DNA from: a virus
IMG/VR virus record: IMGVR_UViG_3300046516_001305
Location: 1 to 37,743 of that record
DNA length: 37,743 bases
Direction: 5' to 3' (one strand)
This document shows positions 6,567-15,018 of this stretch, piece by piece (position 1 is the stretch's first letter; the number at the start of each line of letters is the position of its first letter). Both the position numbers and the translations under genes were made by a program. Below the pieces are notes generated by a model. The model did no database searches, was not told the origin of the DNA, and saw only the letters and a program-made list of their open reading frames with translations.

Positions 6567-6805
6567 AATGGCTCCTCTTCCTCGTCGGTGCCGTCATAAA
6601 TCGGGTGTAATAAACTCACCTCCCGCCCCTCGATCTTCGCGAGCGAACGTTCATGCGAGTTCACCCGACGCGACGAACGGGCGATCAAGTCGCGGTCATG
6701 CCGCCGGCGTCGTTCATTGGTCACTGTTTGTCTCCAGAGCCAGATGAAGGCGGCGATGCCGGGAAGACTGACGACGAATGACAGGAGCGTGTTGCGGTCC
6801 AGCAT
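6563..6805 (-). CDS. Small membrane protein, holin candidate, 80 aa
   Basis: Residues 5-26 (NTLLSFVVSLPGIAAFIWLW) are one clear membrane segment, followed by a strongly basic helix (RRRRHDRDLIARSSRRVNSH) and an acidic end (DGTDEEEEPF). A short membrane helix plus charged cytoplasmic tail is common in phage lysis proteins. It follows the 44-aa membrane protein at 6818-6952, and the endolysin is downstream on the same transcript. AAAGGGG six bases before the ATG supports the start. It could instead be a spanin-like or accessory lysis protein. Confidence 0.65.
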   Translation of the reverse strand: MLDRNTLLSFVVSLPGIAAFIWLWRQTVTNERRRRHDRDLIARSSRRVNSHERSLAKIEGREVSLLHPIYDGTDEEEEPF

Positions 6806-6817
6806 GACCCGCCCCTT

Positions 6818-6952
6818 TCACCGCAATGGACCGATGTGGTACTCCGCGAGCAGGATCAGGATCATGGCGAGGCCAAGTGCGACACCCACTGCCAGCACGA
6901 TCGACACAAACCGGAGCGTTGATCGGCGGCGATCATCCTCGTTGTTGTCCAT
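6818..6952 (-). CDS. Very small membrane protein, 44 aa
   Basis: The protein starts MDNNEDDRRRSTL and has one membrane segment of about 25 residues (FVSIVLAVGVALGLAMILIL) with a short tail EYHIGPLR. Charged N-terminus and single helix fit a holin or antiholin. Its ATG overlaps the stop of the tail hub gene (TGATG), and the next gene starts 12 bases after its stop behind a good ribosome site, so it is well embedded in the operon. Confidence 0.6.
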   Translation of the reverse strand: MDNNEDDRRRSTLRFVSIVLAVGVALGLAMILILLAEYHIGPLR

Positions 6953-8673
6953 CAGCGCAGCGCCCCGTAGCTGATCGATACGGTCACCGTGATGATGCCG
7001 GGATGAAAGACGGGCACCTCACAGATCAGATCGTGGAGTGAATCGATCCCGAGCGGATCCCCGACGACATCCGGCAATCCCGACCCCGCCACGGACAGGC
7101 CGTTCGTATAGGAAATGTCCGCGTCGAACGCCTCATTGCCCTGCGAGCCGAACTGATAGCCACCCGCGAAAAGGTAGAGATAATCCGGCGTGCTTCCCGT
7201 ATCATCGGCTCCCGGCGCGACATGCGCGATGACCTGCGTGCGCTGCTCAAATGCGCGTGCAGGGACGATGAAATGGAAGCTCTGTGAGAGCGGCACGTGC
7301 CCGGAGAAGGTCAGCACCCGCGTGTACGTGAGGGGACGGGGATTGGTTGCCAGCGCGACCAGCTGCCGCCAGGTCTCACTGATGATCACGCGGTCGCCGC
7401 GCAGTGGTCGCCCGATATTGTCCACGGTCCAGCGGTCCGTACCGATGCCGTCGTTGCTGACGGAGCGGGTGACATCGATGACGGTGCGCAACTCATTGAT
7501 CGCGCGGCGGAAATCGACCACCTGGACATCCGCCCCGGCGAGGCCGCGATTATCGCCGATCGCGGTGGTCGTCACGTCGAGGATGCGGTGCGCATCGGCA
7601 CGTGCTTGAAGAAAAGCGACGCAGGCACGATAGAGCGCGGCGGCGGCGAAGCGGCGGTCACTGAAGAACGGTGATGCGGGACGAATATCGCTAAAGACCT
7701 GTGACTGCCACCGCTCGCGCTGCGTCACGCGCGCCGCCGTGTTGACGACGAAATACGTCCAGCCGTCCTGTCCATCCGTGTTCTTGAGGTCGGGACGCGG
7801 CCGGCGGATCAGCGGGAACGCGGGATCGTACCAGGAATCGCTGATCGGGCCGGTGAGGTGCCAGTTGGCATCCGTCGCGGGGACCTCGGTGTTCCCGACC
7901 TCGTTCCAGATGTCGCGCAGGTTCGCGCCATCGACGCCCTGCGACTGCGGCACGACGATGGTGCTGATACTCTGCGCGTCGCGCTTCGGTACCAGTTCGA
8001 CAATCGGCCGGATGGACGCGGGCGGCTGGGCACTGGCGTTCCCCGCGGCGCGCTGGAGGCGGATGCCGCTGTCGAAGCGCAGGTCGCCAAAATCGATGAC
8101 GCGATCCGCAGTCGCGTTCAGCCGAAACCCGTACCCGGTCTGGCTCGAGAGGTTCGTGAACGCCCCGAGCGATGAATCGGCCTCGATCACGAAACTCGTC
8201 CCGGTGTAAAAGCCGGCCGATCCTGGCACCGCGTTCAGCGACCAGTAGCCCGTCGGCCACGGATGGCTGTAATCATGCACGCCGTTGATGATCCCGCGCG
8301 CGGCGGCATCCATGCCGAGCGCGGGATCGTTCGCATACCCGGTCAGGAGCGACCAGCGCAACTCGTCCATCAGGTCCGAGCAGCGGAACGTCGCCACCGT
8401 GCCGTCGTCCGTTTCGCTGTCGTCGCCGACGATGAACAGCCCCTGGTCGCTGCCGTCCTGCCAGAGCCGCAGGAACGTCCCCTCGTTGATCGCTGTCGCG
8501 CGCCGGGTCGCGAGTAGCAGTGAGAACGCCAACTCCCCTGCCAGATTCAACCGCGCGCCGCGCGGTGTCCAGGAGAGGTCACGGATACCGCGCACCGGCC
8601 CGGCGATCGGCACGCCATTCAGCGTCTGCTGATACTCGCCGTGATTGTCGAAGAGATCGAGCCAGACCAGCAT
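6952..8673 (-). CDS. Tail hub / baseplate protein (Gp37-like), 573 aa
   Basis: Size, order after distal tail and fibre genes, and opening sequence (MLVWLDLFDNHGEYQQTLNG) fit the siphovirus minor tail or hub proteins of the ReqiPepy6 Gp37-like type. Characteristic features are the aromatic-rich opening and repeated beta segments such as GTFLRLWQDGSDQGLFIVGD. It probably forms the tail tip ring that connects tube and fibres and may face the membrane during DNA entry. It begins three bases after the 71-aa gene and couples to the 44-aa membrane gene. Confidence 0.65.
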   Translation of the reverse strand: MLVWLDLFDNHGEYQQTLNGVPIAGPVRGIRDLSWTPRGARLNLAGELAFSLLLATRRATAINEGTFLRLWQDGSDQGLFIVGDDSETDDGTVATFRCSDLMDELRWSLLTGYANDPALGMDAAARGIINGVHDYSHPWPTGYWSLNAVPGSAGFYTGTSFVIEADSSLGAFTNLSSQTGYGFRLNATADRVIDFGDLRFDSGIRLQRAAGNASAQPPASIRPIVELVPKRDAQSISTIVVPQSQGVDGANLRDIWNEVGNTEVPATDANWHLTGPISDSWYDPAFPLIRRPRPDLKNTDGQDGWTYFVVNTAARVTQRERWQSQVFSDIRPASPFFSDRRFAAAALYRACVAFLQARADAHRILDVTTTAIGDNRGLAGADVQVVDFRRAINELRTVIDVTRSVSNDGIGTDRWTVDNIGRPLRGDRVIISETWRQLVALATNPRPLTYTRVLTFSGHVPLSQSFHFIVPARAFEQRTQVIAHVAPGADDTGSTPDYLYLFAGGYQFGSQGNEAFDADISYTNGLSVAGSGLPDVVGDPLGIDSLHDLICEVPVFHPGIITVTVSISYGALR

Positions 8674-8675
8674 CG

Positions 8676-8891
8676 CTATTCGTCCGCTGATGGCACGCGG
8701 CTGATCGTGCCATCAGCTTCGACGACATCCGTCTCGCGCAGCCCGTAGCGTTCCATCAGGTGCGCGAACCAGGCGCTGCCCACCGCTTCGGTGAGCGTCA
8801 ATCGCTGCCGCGCCTCGTGCACGGCCGCGACGACCTTTTCGTGATACCGCAGCTCATCGGCTGACAGGCGTTCTGTGGGAACTTCCGCCAC
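8676..8891 (-). CDS. Small helical tail-region protein, 71 aa
   Basis: The protein is mostly helical (RLSADELRYHEKVVAAVHEA and VGSAWFAHLMERYGL) and ends in acidic residues. It lies 12 bases after the esterase gene and two bases before the hub gene. Small proteins with a YGL...D ending are common between tail genes in phages, where some act in fibre or hub assembly. No precise family is recognised. Confidence 0.65.
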   Translation of the reverse strand: MAEVPTERLSADELRYHEKVVAAVHEARQRLTLTEAVGSAWFAHLMERYGLRETDVVEADGTISRVPSADE

Positions 8892-8903
8892 GGTCCGCCT
8901 CCC

Positions 8904-9977
8904 CTACCTGACCAAGCGCACCGCTGGCGGCACTGCCCGCCGCGCCACGACTTGCTGAAAGAATGCCCGCGCCATCATTTCGTGCCCGTAGATGGTGGGA
9001 TGCGTGCCATCCGAAAGGACCGACGTTCGCGTATAGCCGTTGTTGTTGAGCGCGTCCCAGCAGTTGACGTAACAGCAGTTCGTCATCGTTGGCTCGAGCG
9101 CGACTTGCTGAATGGCGCGGTCGAAGGCGACGATATTCGCCTGCGTCACCGCACCGCCGAGGTTGGTGTTCGGTGTCATGCTGACGAGGAGCACGAGACA
9201 GCCCGGCACGCTATAGTTCATCCGCCAGACCAACTCGCGCAGCCGCTGCTTGAAGAGGGCGAGGTAGTAGCCCGGCGTCGGGTCAGCCGCAAGCAAGGTA
9301 GAGATGTCGTTGATGCCGATCATGCAACAGGCGATTTCCGGTGTGCGCTGATCCCAGTTCGTGCCGACATGGATGATCGTCCAGAGCGGCACCGGCGACG
9401 CGGCCTGATTGTTATCGGCGAGCGTTGCCCCGGTCGCCGTCCCGGTGTTGTCCTCCGTCATGCTGAGCCAGGTTGCGCCGAGCGCGGTGAAGCGGTTCGT
9501 CGTCGGACTGGTGATGAACGCGCCCTGCGTGATCGAGTGCCCGGCCACCGTGAGGCGCCCGGCCGTGATCGCGGACGGCGTGTACTTCTCGTAGGCGTCG
9601 AGCGTCGCCCCGCCACCGGCCGCGGTGACGACGATCGTGTTCGCGACGGCGGGATTGAGCGCAATCGGCGGCGAACACGTCTTGGAGATCACCCACGCGG
9701 CCGCGGCATTGCTCGTGCCGCTCGTCTGATCCCAGGTGACCGGCGCGCTGCCCAGCGTCGTGTTGAGAATCGTGGGCGCGCCGCCGGTCGACAGCCGCGT
9801 GCATTGCAAGATCGCCGTCGAAGGACCGGCCGGGATGACGATGGTCGCCGTGTCGCCATTGGTGGTCGTGCGTGCGTAGGTGCCGCCGACAGCATTGGCG
9901 TCCGCGACGGCGCTGCCCCAGTGGCCGCCGCCGAGCGTCACCGAGGCGTCGGTCTGGTCGATGCGCGTGAATGCCAA
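8904..9977 (-). CDS. Tail-associated SGNH-type esterase, 357 aa
   Basis: I place the start at the TTG at 9977, six bases after AAAGGGG; the frame is open to 10619 but that part overlaps the fibre gene. Residues 1-130 are a beta-rich Ala/Thr/Gly region typical of virion proteins. The rest has SGNH-hydrolase blocks: AGHSITQGAF (nucleophile Ser), CMIGINDIST (Asn block) and SDGTHPTIYGH (catalytic Asp-His). Such domains remove acyl groups from surface glycans, so it may help the phage recognise or clear its receptor. It follows the tail fibre gene directly. Confidence 0.75.
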   Translation of the reverse strand: MAFTRIDQTDASVTLGGGHWGSAVADANAVGGTYARTTTNGDTATIVIPAGPSTAILQCTRLSTGGAPTILNTTLGSAPVTWDQTSGTSNAAAAWVISKTCSPPIALNPAVANTIVVTAAGGGATLDAYEKYTPSAITAGRLTVAGHSITQGAFITSPTTNRFTALGATWLSMTEDNTGTATGATLADNNQAASPVPLWTIIHVGTNWDQRTPEIACCMIGINDISTLLAADPTPGYYLALFKQRLRELVWRMNYSVPGCLVLLVSMTPNTNLGGAVTQANIVAFDRAIQQVALEPTMTNCCYVNCWDALNNNGYTRTSVLSDGTHPTIYGHEMMARAFFQQVVARRAVPPAVRLVR

Positions 9978-9994
9978 AGCGCACCCCTTTCCCG

Positions 9995-11335
9995 TTACCG
10001 GTAGAAGAATCCGTTCACGCTCACCGCGCCGACTGTGGGGCCCACGGTGGAGCAGAAGGCCTGCAGCACAAAGGTGTGCGAGCCTGCCCCGAGCGAGACG
10101 CGCGTCTGCCCGGTCAGCGTCAGCGTCTGGTTGATGGGTACGCCGTTGAACTGGACGTTCTTCCCCACCAGTCCGGCATCGACACTGAGATAGAGATACC
10201 CGCTCTGGGCCGTGGCTCCTTGCGCGAGGTCGAAGGTAAAAAAGATCAGCCCGCGCATCGCGGTGGGGAAATGGAGCGTCGTCGTCACCGCGTTTGTCAG
10301 GTTCTGGAAACCGGCATTGGTGAGTGCGGCCGAGGTGAAATCCTGCGCCAGGACGATCGGCTGAAATCCGGTCGAGTTCATCGTCGGGAAGATATTGGTG
10401 AAGTCGGTCGTACCGGGATCGACTTGCAGCGTCGTGCCGTCCCAGCGCACCGCGCAGATGAGGATCTGGTACTGGTTGGCGAGCGTCGTCGTGGTGTTGA
10501 GCGCGAAGGCGATGCCGTTGCCGCCCGAGACCGCGCCCGAGAGATCGGCGATCAGGTAGCGATTGCCCGCGGCGCCGGAGGCGGCATTCGTCGTCACATT
10601 CGCGGTATTCGTGCGCCACCGGCCGCCAACGGAGACACCGATCTTCGTGCTGGCACTCGCGGCGATGAGCAGACTCGTCCCGCCCGAGACGGAGAGGGCG
10701 TTGATGATGTTCTGCACGAGCGGTGTCGTGAGGTCGATCAGGGCGGCATCGCCGGCGCCGCCCGTCGTGATCGTACTCGGGGTTGAGCCGCCGCCGCCGC
10801 CGCCCGTCGGTGCGGACCAGATCGGATCGAGCGCCGCGCCCTGCGAGGTGAGGACGTAGCCGGCGGACCCGGGCGGCAATGCGGCCATGGCTCCCGCACC
10901 GGCACCGACGAGCAGGGCGTGTGCCGCGATCCCCTTGACGCCGGTGGCGTTCCCGTTGAGATCGCCCGTGAATCCGGGTGTGGAGATGAAGGTGCCATCC
11001 GCGGCGATAAAGGCAGTGTTCACCGTGCCCGCCGCATTCTGGATCGTGAGCAGCGGGAAGGTCTGCGCGGTGATCGGCCGGAGCAGCATGGTCGTGGCCC
11101 CGGCTTGCGTGGAGATGATGGAGAGGCCGCCGAGCGCGGTCGCGGCGTTGGCGTCACGCAGCACACCCTTGTTCGGGGTGGCGGCGCTGACCATATTCGC
11201 GCTGGTGAAGTAGGTCGTCGGCACGCTGTCAACGAACGCATCGACGAGCGTCTTCAGACTGTTTACGGGCGCGTTCAGATTCGCTGCGGTCAGCGCCCCG
11301 CCAAAGGGGAATTGCGCAATCGTCCCGAGCGGCAT
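9995..11335 (-). CDS. Tail fibre / receptor-binding-type protein, 446 aa
   Basis: The protein starts MPLGTIAQFPFGGALTAANL. It is rich in Ala, Gly, Thr and Asn, with a glycine linker (SAPTGGGGGGSTPS) around residue 180 and repeated short beta motifs such as GDLNGNATGVKGIAAH. The C-terminal 90 residues look like a compact jelly-roll-type beta domain. This fits a trimeric tail fibre or tip protein. The ATG is abutted by the arm of a 114-bp nested palindrome, and AAAGGGG in that arm is the ribosome site, so expression may be structure-controlled. Confidence 0.65.
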   Translation of the reverse strand: MPLGTIAQFPFGGALTAANLNAPVNSLKTLVDAFVDSVPTTYFTSANMVSAATPNKGVLRDANAATALGGLSIISTQAGATTMLLRPITAQTFPLLTIQNAAGTVNTAFIAADGTFISTPGFTGDLNGNATGVKGIAAHALLVGAGAGAMAALPPGSAGYVLTSQGAALDPIWSAPTGGGGGGSTPSTITTGGAGDAALIDLTTPLVQNIINALSVSGGTSLLIAASASTKIGVSVGGRWRTNTANVTTNAASGAAGNRYLIADLSGAVSGGNGIAFALNTTTTLANQYQILICAVRWDGTTLQVDPGTTDFTNIFPTMNSTGFQPIVLAQDFTSAALTNAGFQNLTNAVTTTLHFPTAMRGLIFFTFDLAQGATAQSGYLYLSVDAGLVGKNVQFNGVPINQTLTLTGQTRVSLGAGSHTFVLQAFCSTVGPTVGAVSVNGFFYR

Positions 11336-11449
11336 TTTGAAACCCCTTTGCCGTATACCGTCCCTCTGCGGTCATTCGTGACCCGTTTGCATGTGCGCGT
11401 GTAGTGCGCGACACGGCAAACGGGTCACGAAACGCAAAGGGGTTTCAAA
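11336..11449 (-). promoter_or_regulatory. Nested palindrome ending at the tail-fibre start codon
   Basis: In the leftward RNA the outer arms (complement of 11434-11449 and of 11336-11351) pair perfectly over 16 bases, and the inner arms (complement of 11416-11431 and of 11375-11390) pair over another 16. The 5' arms are separated by two bases and the 3' arms by 23. The last arm, GCAAAGGGGTTTCAAA, contains the ribosome site and touches the ATG at 11335. Outer and inner arms also resemble each other at about 12 of 16 positions, so four related copies are present. The 133-bp gap holds no gene. Confidence 0.75.
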
Positions 11450-11469
11450 CAGGCCCCCGATTCTGAGAG

Positions 11470-12372
11470 TTAGAGGCTCAACGGACGGAACACCACCGTG
11501 AGGCGGCCGTTCTGGCCGCTGGCGCTCCCGGTCGCGACGGCGATCAAGTTGCTGCCCGGCCCGATCGGCAGCGCGGATGCGGAGGCGTTGTCAGACGCGA
11601 AATACTGATACGCCCCGGCACCGTAGACGCTGCTCAGGACATCGCCGGTGGCGCAATCGACGGTGATCGTTTCGCCGCTGAGGATGTTGAGCGTGTAGGA
11701 GAAGGAGCGGTAGGTGCCGAGCGCACGGTTGATCGTCGCCGCATTGTAGTTCTGCACCGTGACGGGCGCGGTCAGCGGTCCCTGGAGGAGGACCTTGGCA
11801 CCCTCATCGGGCAGCGTACCCTGGTTCGTGAATGTCAGCGACGCGCTATTGCTGGTGATCGTCGTCGTCGGGTTGGCCGCGCCGTCCGCCGTCAGGCTCG
11901 CGTCTGCCGTCAGGCCCGTGTCCGCGAGCTGGCTGGCGTCAGGGAGATAGAGAAAGGGGCTGGCGAGGAAGAAGCTGGCCGGGATCACGCAGTAGGAGAA
12001 ATAGTCGGTGAGCGCCTCCATGTCCGCGCCGATACATTTGGCATCCGCGTACCACGCGACGCCGCTCGCCTCGACAAAGGTCAGCCGCACGAGCGCACCC
12101 GAACCCGGCCCGAGCAGGAACGCTCTCCAGGCGGCGGTGAAATCGGTCGTCGTGCCGTCGTACTTGACGGTCAACTCGACGTCGATCGTCCGCGCGTCCA
12201 GTGGCGCTGCCGCGGACGCGCGCGGGTCCCACGCGCCCGGCGAATCAAAGTAGTTGACCGACAACTGGCGGCGACTCCACGGCATCTTGACGTGCTGTTC
12301 GAGCGCCGACACCGCGTACACCACACCGGTATACAGGTCCGTGATCGTCGTCAGGGTGCGAATCGTGGCCAT
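11470..12372 (-). CDS. Distal tail (Dit-like) protein, 300 aa
   Basis: I use the ATG at 12372, the start of MATIRTLTTITDLYTGVVYA; the longer frame overlaps the tape measure. It follows the tape measure gene, as distal tail proteins do. The N-terminal 130 residues (DYFSYCVIPASFFLASPFLY at their end) and C-terminal beta region (TINRALGTYRSFSYTLNI, SGETITVDCATG) fit the Dit or phage-tail-protein fold that forms the ring under the tube. The end of the gene lies 20 bases from the palindrome upstream of the fibre gene. Confidence 0.65.
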   Translation of the reverse strand: MATIRTLTTITDLYTGVVYAVSALEQHVKMPWSRRQLSVNYFDSPGAWDPRASAAAPLDARTIDVELTVKYDGTTTDFTAAWRAFLLGPGSGALVRLTFVEASGVAWYADAKCIGADMEALTDYFSYCVIPASFFLASPFLYLPDASQLADTGLTADASLTADGAANPTTTITSNSASLTFTNQGTLPDEGAKVLLQGPLTAPVTVQNYNAATINRALGTYRSFSYTLNILSGETITVDCATGDVLSSVYGAGAYQYFASDNASASALPIGPGSNLIAVATGSASGQNGRLTVVFRPLSL

Positions 12373-12388
12373 CTTCAGGCGCCCTCGC

Positions 12389-15001
12389 TCACATCGATAG
12401 CCCGTACTGGCGGCCGGTGACCGTGAAGACGTTACTGAGCTTGTCAATCACGCGGTTCGCGATCGCTTCCTCACTCTGGCCCGCGGCGCCATAGACCTGC
12501 ACCGCGCCCGGTGCGAGCGTCACCGTCACCGGACTCGCGCCGCCACCGCCCGCACGGCTGACCGACTGAGGCGTCACCCCACTGAGCGAGCCGGTGGAAT
12601 AGGCGAAGGATTGCGGCGCGGTCGCGCGGGCGAGGGCGCTTGAGATGTCACCCGCGCCACCGAGAATGCCCTGCGCGATGCCCGCGGGAATCCACTGGCC
12701 AACCTCGTCGCGGAAGACCTTGGACGGCGAACCGATCCCGAGCGCGCTTTTCGCCGCGCCGACCGCCCCGCTCACGACACTCGTTGCCGCACTCGCAAGT
12801 CGCCCCGCTGCGCCGGTCACGCCGGAGACCATGCCGTCGACGATGGCGCGGCCGATGTCCCCACCGAGCCCGCCGGCCCAACCGGCCGCATCCGACAGCA
12901 CGCCACGGATGCCGTCGAGCGCGTTCGATACGGCAGATTTGATCCCGTCCCAGGCGGTTTGTGCCGCTGATTTGATGCTGTCCCAGATCGATTGCGCGGT
13001 CGTCTGGATCGCGGTCAGCGCCGACGAAATCAGGGATTGAATCCCATCCCACGCGGATTGCGCCGCGCTCTTGATGCCGTCCCACGCGGACTGGATCAGC
13101 GCACTGATCGCATCCATCCCGGTACCGACGATCGCGTGGAGCGCGTCCATCCAGACGCCCGCGAGCGTCTGCATCGTGTTCCAGAAGCCGGTGACGATAT
13201 TCTGGACGTTCTGCCACGCGCCGGACCAGTCGCCCTGGATCAGGTTCATCACGAGGGCGATCACATTCGAGATGATGTTGAGCTCGTTGCCGATCGTCGC
13301 ACTGATCACCGTCCAGACGCCCGAGATAATGTTCTTGATCGCCTCACCGTGCGCCGTGATGAAGTCGGCGATCGCCTGGAAATTGGTCTTCACCGTCGTG
13401 GCGATCGCCACCACCGTCGGGATGATTTCGGTGGAGATCGTCTGCCACGCGTTGGCGAGCGCGGGCAGAACCGTCTTCGCCACCTCCTGGATCGCCGGCA
13501 CGATCTGATCGTGGAAGAACGTTTGCACCTGCGCGGCAAACTGCTGGATGGCGGGGAGCCCCACGCTGACGAACCAGGCGGAGAACTGCTGCAGCGCCGG
13601 AATCACATTGGCGCTGATGAACGCGGCCGCCTGCTGGACGGCGGGGATGAGCGAACCTTGCACCCAGGCCGCGAACTCCTGGACCGCGGGGATCACCACG
13701 TTGCGAATGAAGAGCCCGAGGTTGCCGATGGCAGCCTGAAAGCCGACAATGCCGGCCGCATCCGTCCAGTTCCCCTGCAATGCCTGCACGAAGGTCAGCA
13801 CGCTGTCACGCACGAACTGGAACGCCTTGCCGAGCGCGAAGGCGATCGTTTGCAGTTGTGTCAGACCGCTCCCGGCGCCCGCGCCCGACATCGCCGCCTG
13901 GAAGGCTTTGATCGCGCCGGGCAGTTGCTGGTTGAAGGCGACGAGGAGCGGCGTAACTACCGGCAGGATCGCCGCACCCAACTGCGTCAGCACCCGAACG
14001 CCGGTGTTCTTCAGCAGTTGGAACTGCGCCGACGCAGTCTCGCTCATCTTCTTGTAGGCGGCTTCGGCGCTGCCCGCCCCTGACGTATTCTGCGCGAGGG
14101 CGTCACGGACGCTATCGAGTTCGCCCATCAGCACACGCGCACCGGTCTGTGCCTGGACATCGGGAAAGATCTTCTGGATGTAGGCGTTCCGCTGCGCCTC
14201 CGTCATCGTGCCGAGTCGCGTTTGGAGATCGCCCATCACGTCGATCGTCGAACGGAAGTTTCCACTCGCGTCCGTGGTGGCGATGCCGAGCTCCTTGAAG
14301 CCCTTCGTCGCGTCGGGCGTATGGATCTTGAGGAGCAGGTTCGAGAGGTTATTGATATTTTGCGCGGCCGGACCGCCCTCCTTCGTCACCCCGACGATCA
14401 GGGCTCCGAGTTCGTCGAAGCCAACGCCAGCGCCCTTGGCCGACTGCGTAACGAGACCAAGATTGGCCGCGAGTTCCTGGCCATTGACGACGCCGGAGTT
14501 CACGGTATTGAAAAACACGTCGCTGATATGCGATGCGTCATCGACGGACGAGCCGTACGCGTTCATGACGCCGATGACGGCGGTGCCGAACGTCTGCGCG
14601 TCGGTCTGTGCGCCCACGGCACCTTTGCCGAACTCCTCGACGAGTTTCAGCGCGTCGCCCTGCGAGACATTGATCGAGGAGAAGATGTTGTAGAGGCCGT
14701 CAGCCAGCGACTGGGCGGATTGCGGCACGCGCGTCGAGATCTCGGTCAGCGAGTTGAATACCGCGCTCGTGTCGATGTCCGGCTTGATCGTCGAGATGTT
14801 GGCGACACTCTGCTGCAAATCGGCGGCCATCTTGACGCCGGCGACACCGACGCCCGCGAGCGCCGTCCCGATCAGCGCGGTGCCGCCAGCGATCGCGGTG
14901 CCAAGACCGGCGACCTTGCTGCCGAAGCCCGAGAGGCCGCTTTCGGCCTGCGAAGTATCTGCCGAGACGGCCACTTTCAATTCGGCTGCCGTGATCGGCA
15001 C
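12389..15001 (-). CDS. Tail tape measure protein, 870 aa
   Basis: The N-terminus MPITAAELKVAVSADTSQAE and the region KMAADLQQSVANISTIKPD are typical of TP901-type tape measures. Around residues 120-300 the segment GKGAVGAQTDAQTFGTAV and following sequence match the conserved core. The C-terminal half has many helical repeats with Trp-Asp-Gly-Ile (QSAWDGIKSAAQSAWDGIQS and similar), followed by a glycine-rich region. It sets tail length and occupies the tail lumen; 870 residues suggest a tail of about 130 nm by the usual 1.5 angstrom per residue. It starts 17 bases after the frameshifted chaperone stop. Confidence 0.92.
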   Translation of the reverse strand: MPITAAELKVAVSADTSQAESGLSGFGSKVAGLGTAIAGGTALIGTALAGVGVAGVKMAADLQQSVANISTIKPDIDTSAVFNSLTEISTRVPQSAQSLADGLYNIFSSINVSQGDALKLVEEFGKGAVGAQTDAQTFGTAVIGVMNAYGSSVDDASHISDVFFNTVNSGVVNGQELAANLGLVTQSAKGAGVGFDELGALIVGVTKEGGPAAQNINNLSNLLLKIHTPDATKGFKELGIATTDASGNFRSTIDVMGDLQTRLGTMTEAQRNAYIQKIFPDVQAQTGARVLMGELDSVRDALAQNTSGAGSAEAAYKKMSETASAQFQLLKNTGVRVLTQLGAAILPVVTPLLVAFNQQLPGAIKAFQAAMSGAGAGSGLTQLQTIAFALGKAFQFVRDSVLTFVQALQGNWTDAAGIVGFQAAIGNLGLFIRNVVIPAVQEFAAWVQGSLIPAVQQAAAFISANVIPALQQFSAWFVSVGLPAIQQFAAQVQTFFHDQIVPAIQEVAKTVLPALANAWQTISTEIIPTVVAIATTVKTNFQAIADFITAHGEAIKNIISGVWTVISATIGNELNIISNVIALVMNLIQGDWSGAWQNVQNIVTGFWNTMQTLAGVWMDALHAIVGTGMDAISALIQSAWDGIKSAAQSAWDGIQSLISSALTAIQTTAQSIWDSIKSAAQTAWDGIKSAVSNALDGIRGVLSDAAGWAGGLGGDIGRAIVDGMVSGVTGAAGRLASAATSVVSGAVGAAKSALGIGSPSKVFRDEVGQWIPAGIAQGILGGAGDISSALARATAPQSFAYSTGSLSGVTPQSVSRAGGGGASPVTVTLAPGAVQVYGAAGQSEEAIANRVIDKLSNVFTVTGRQYGLSM

Positions 15002-15018
15002 GTGCGTCGCCTTTCCGC

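Noticed and set aside
8952-10004. Long rightward frames opposite tail genes (also 12992-14083, 16143-17363 and 20430-21740)
   Set aside because: These are antisense shadows of high-GC coding sequence with arginine- and aspartate-rich composition and no start signals.
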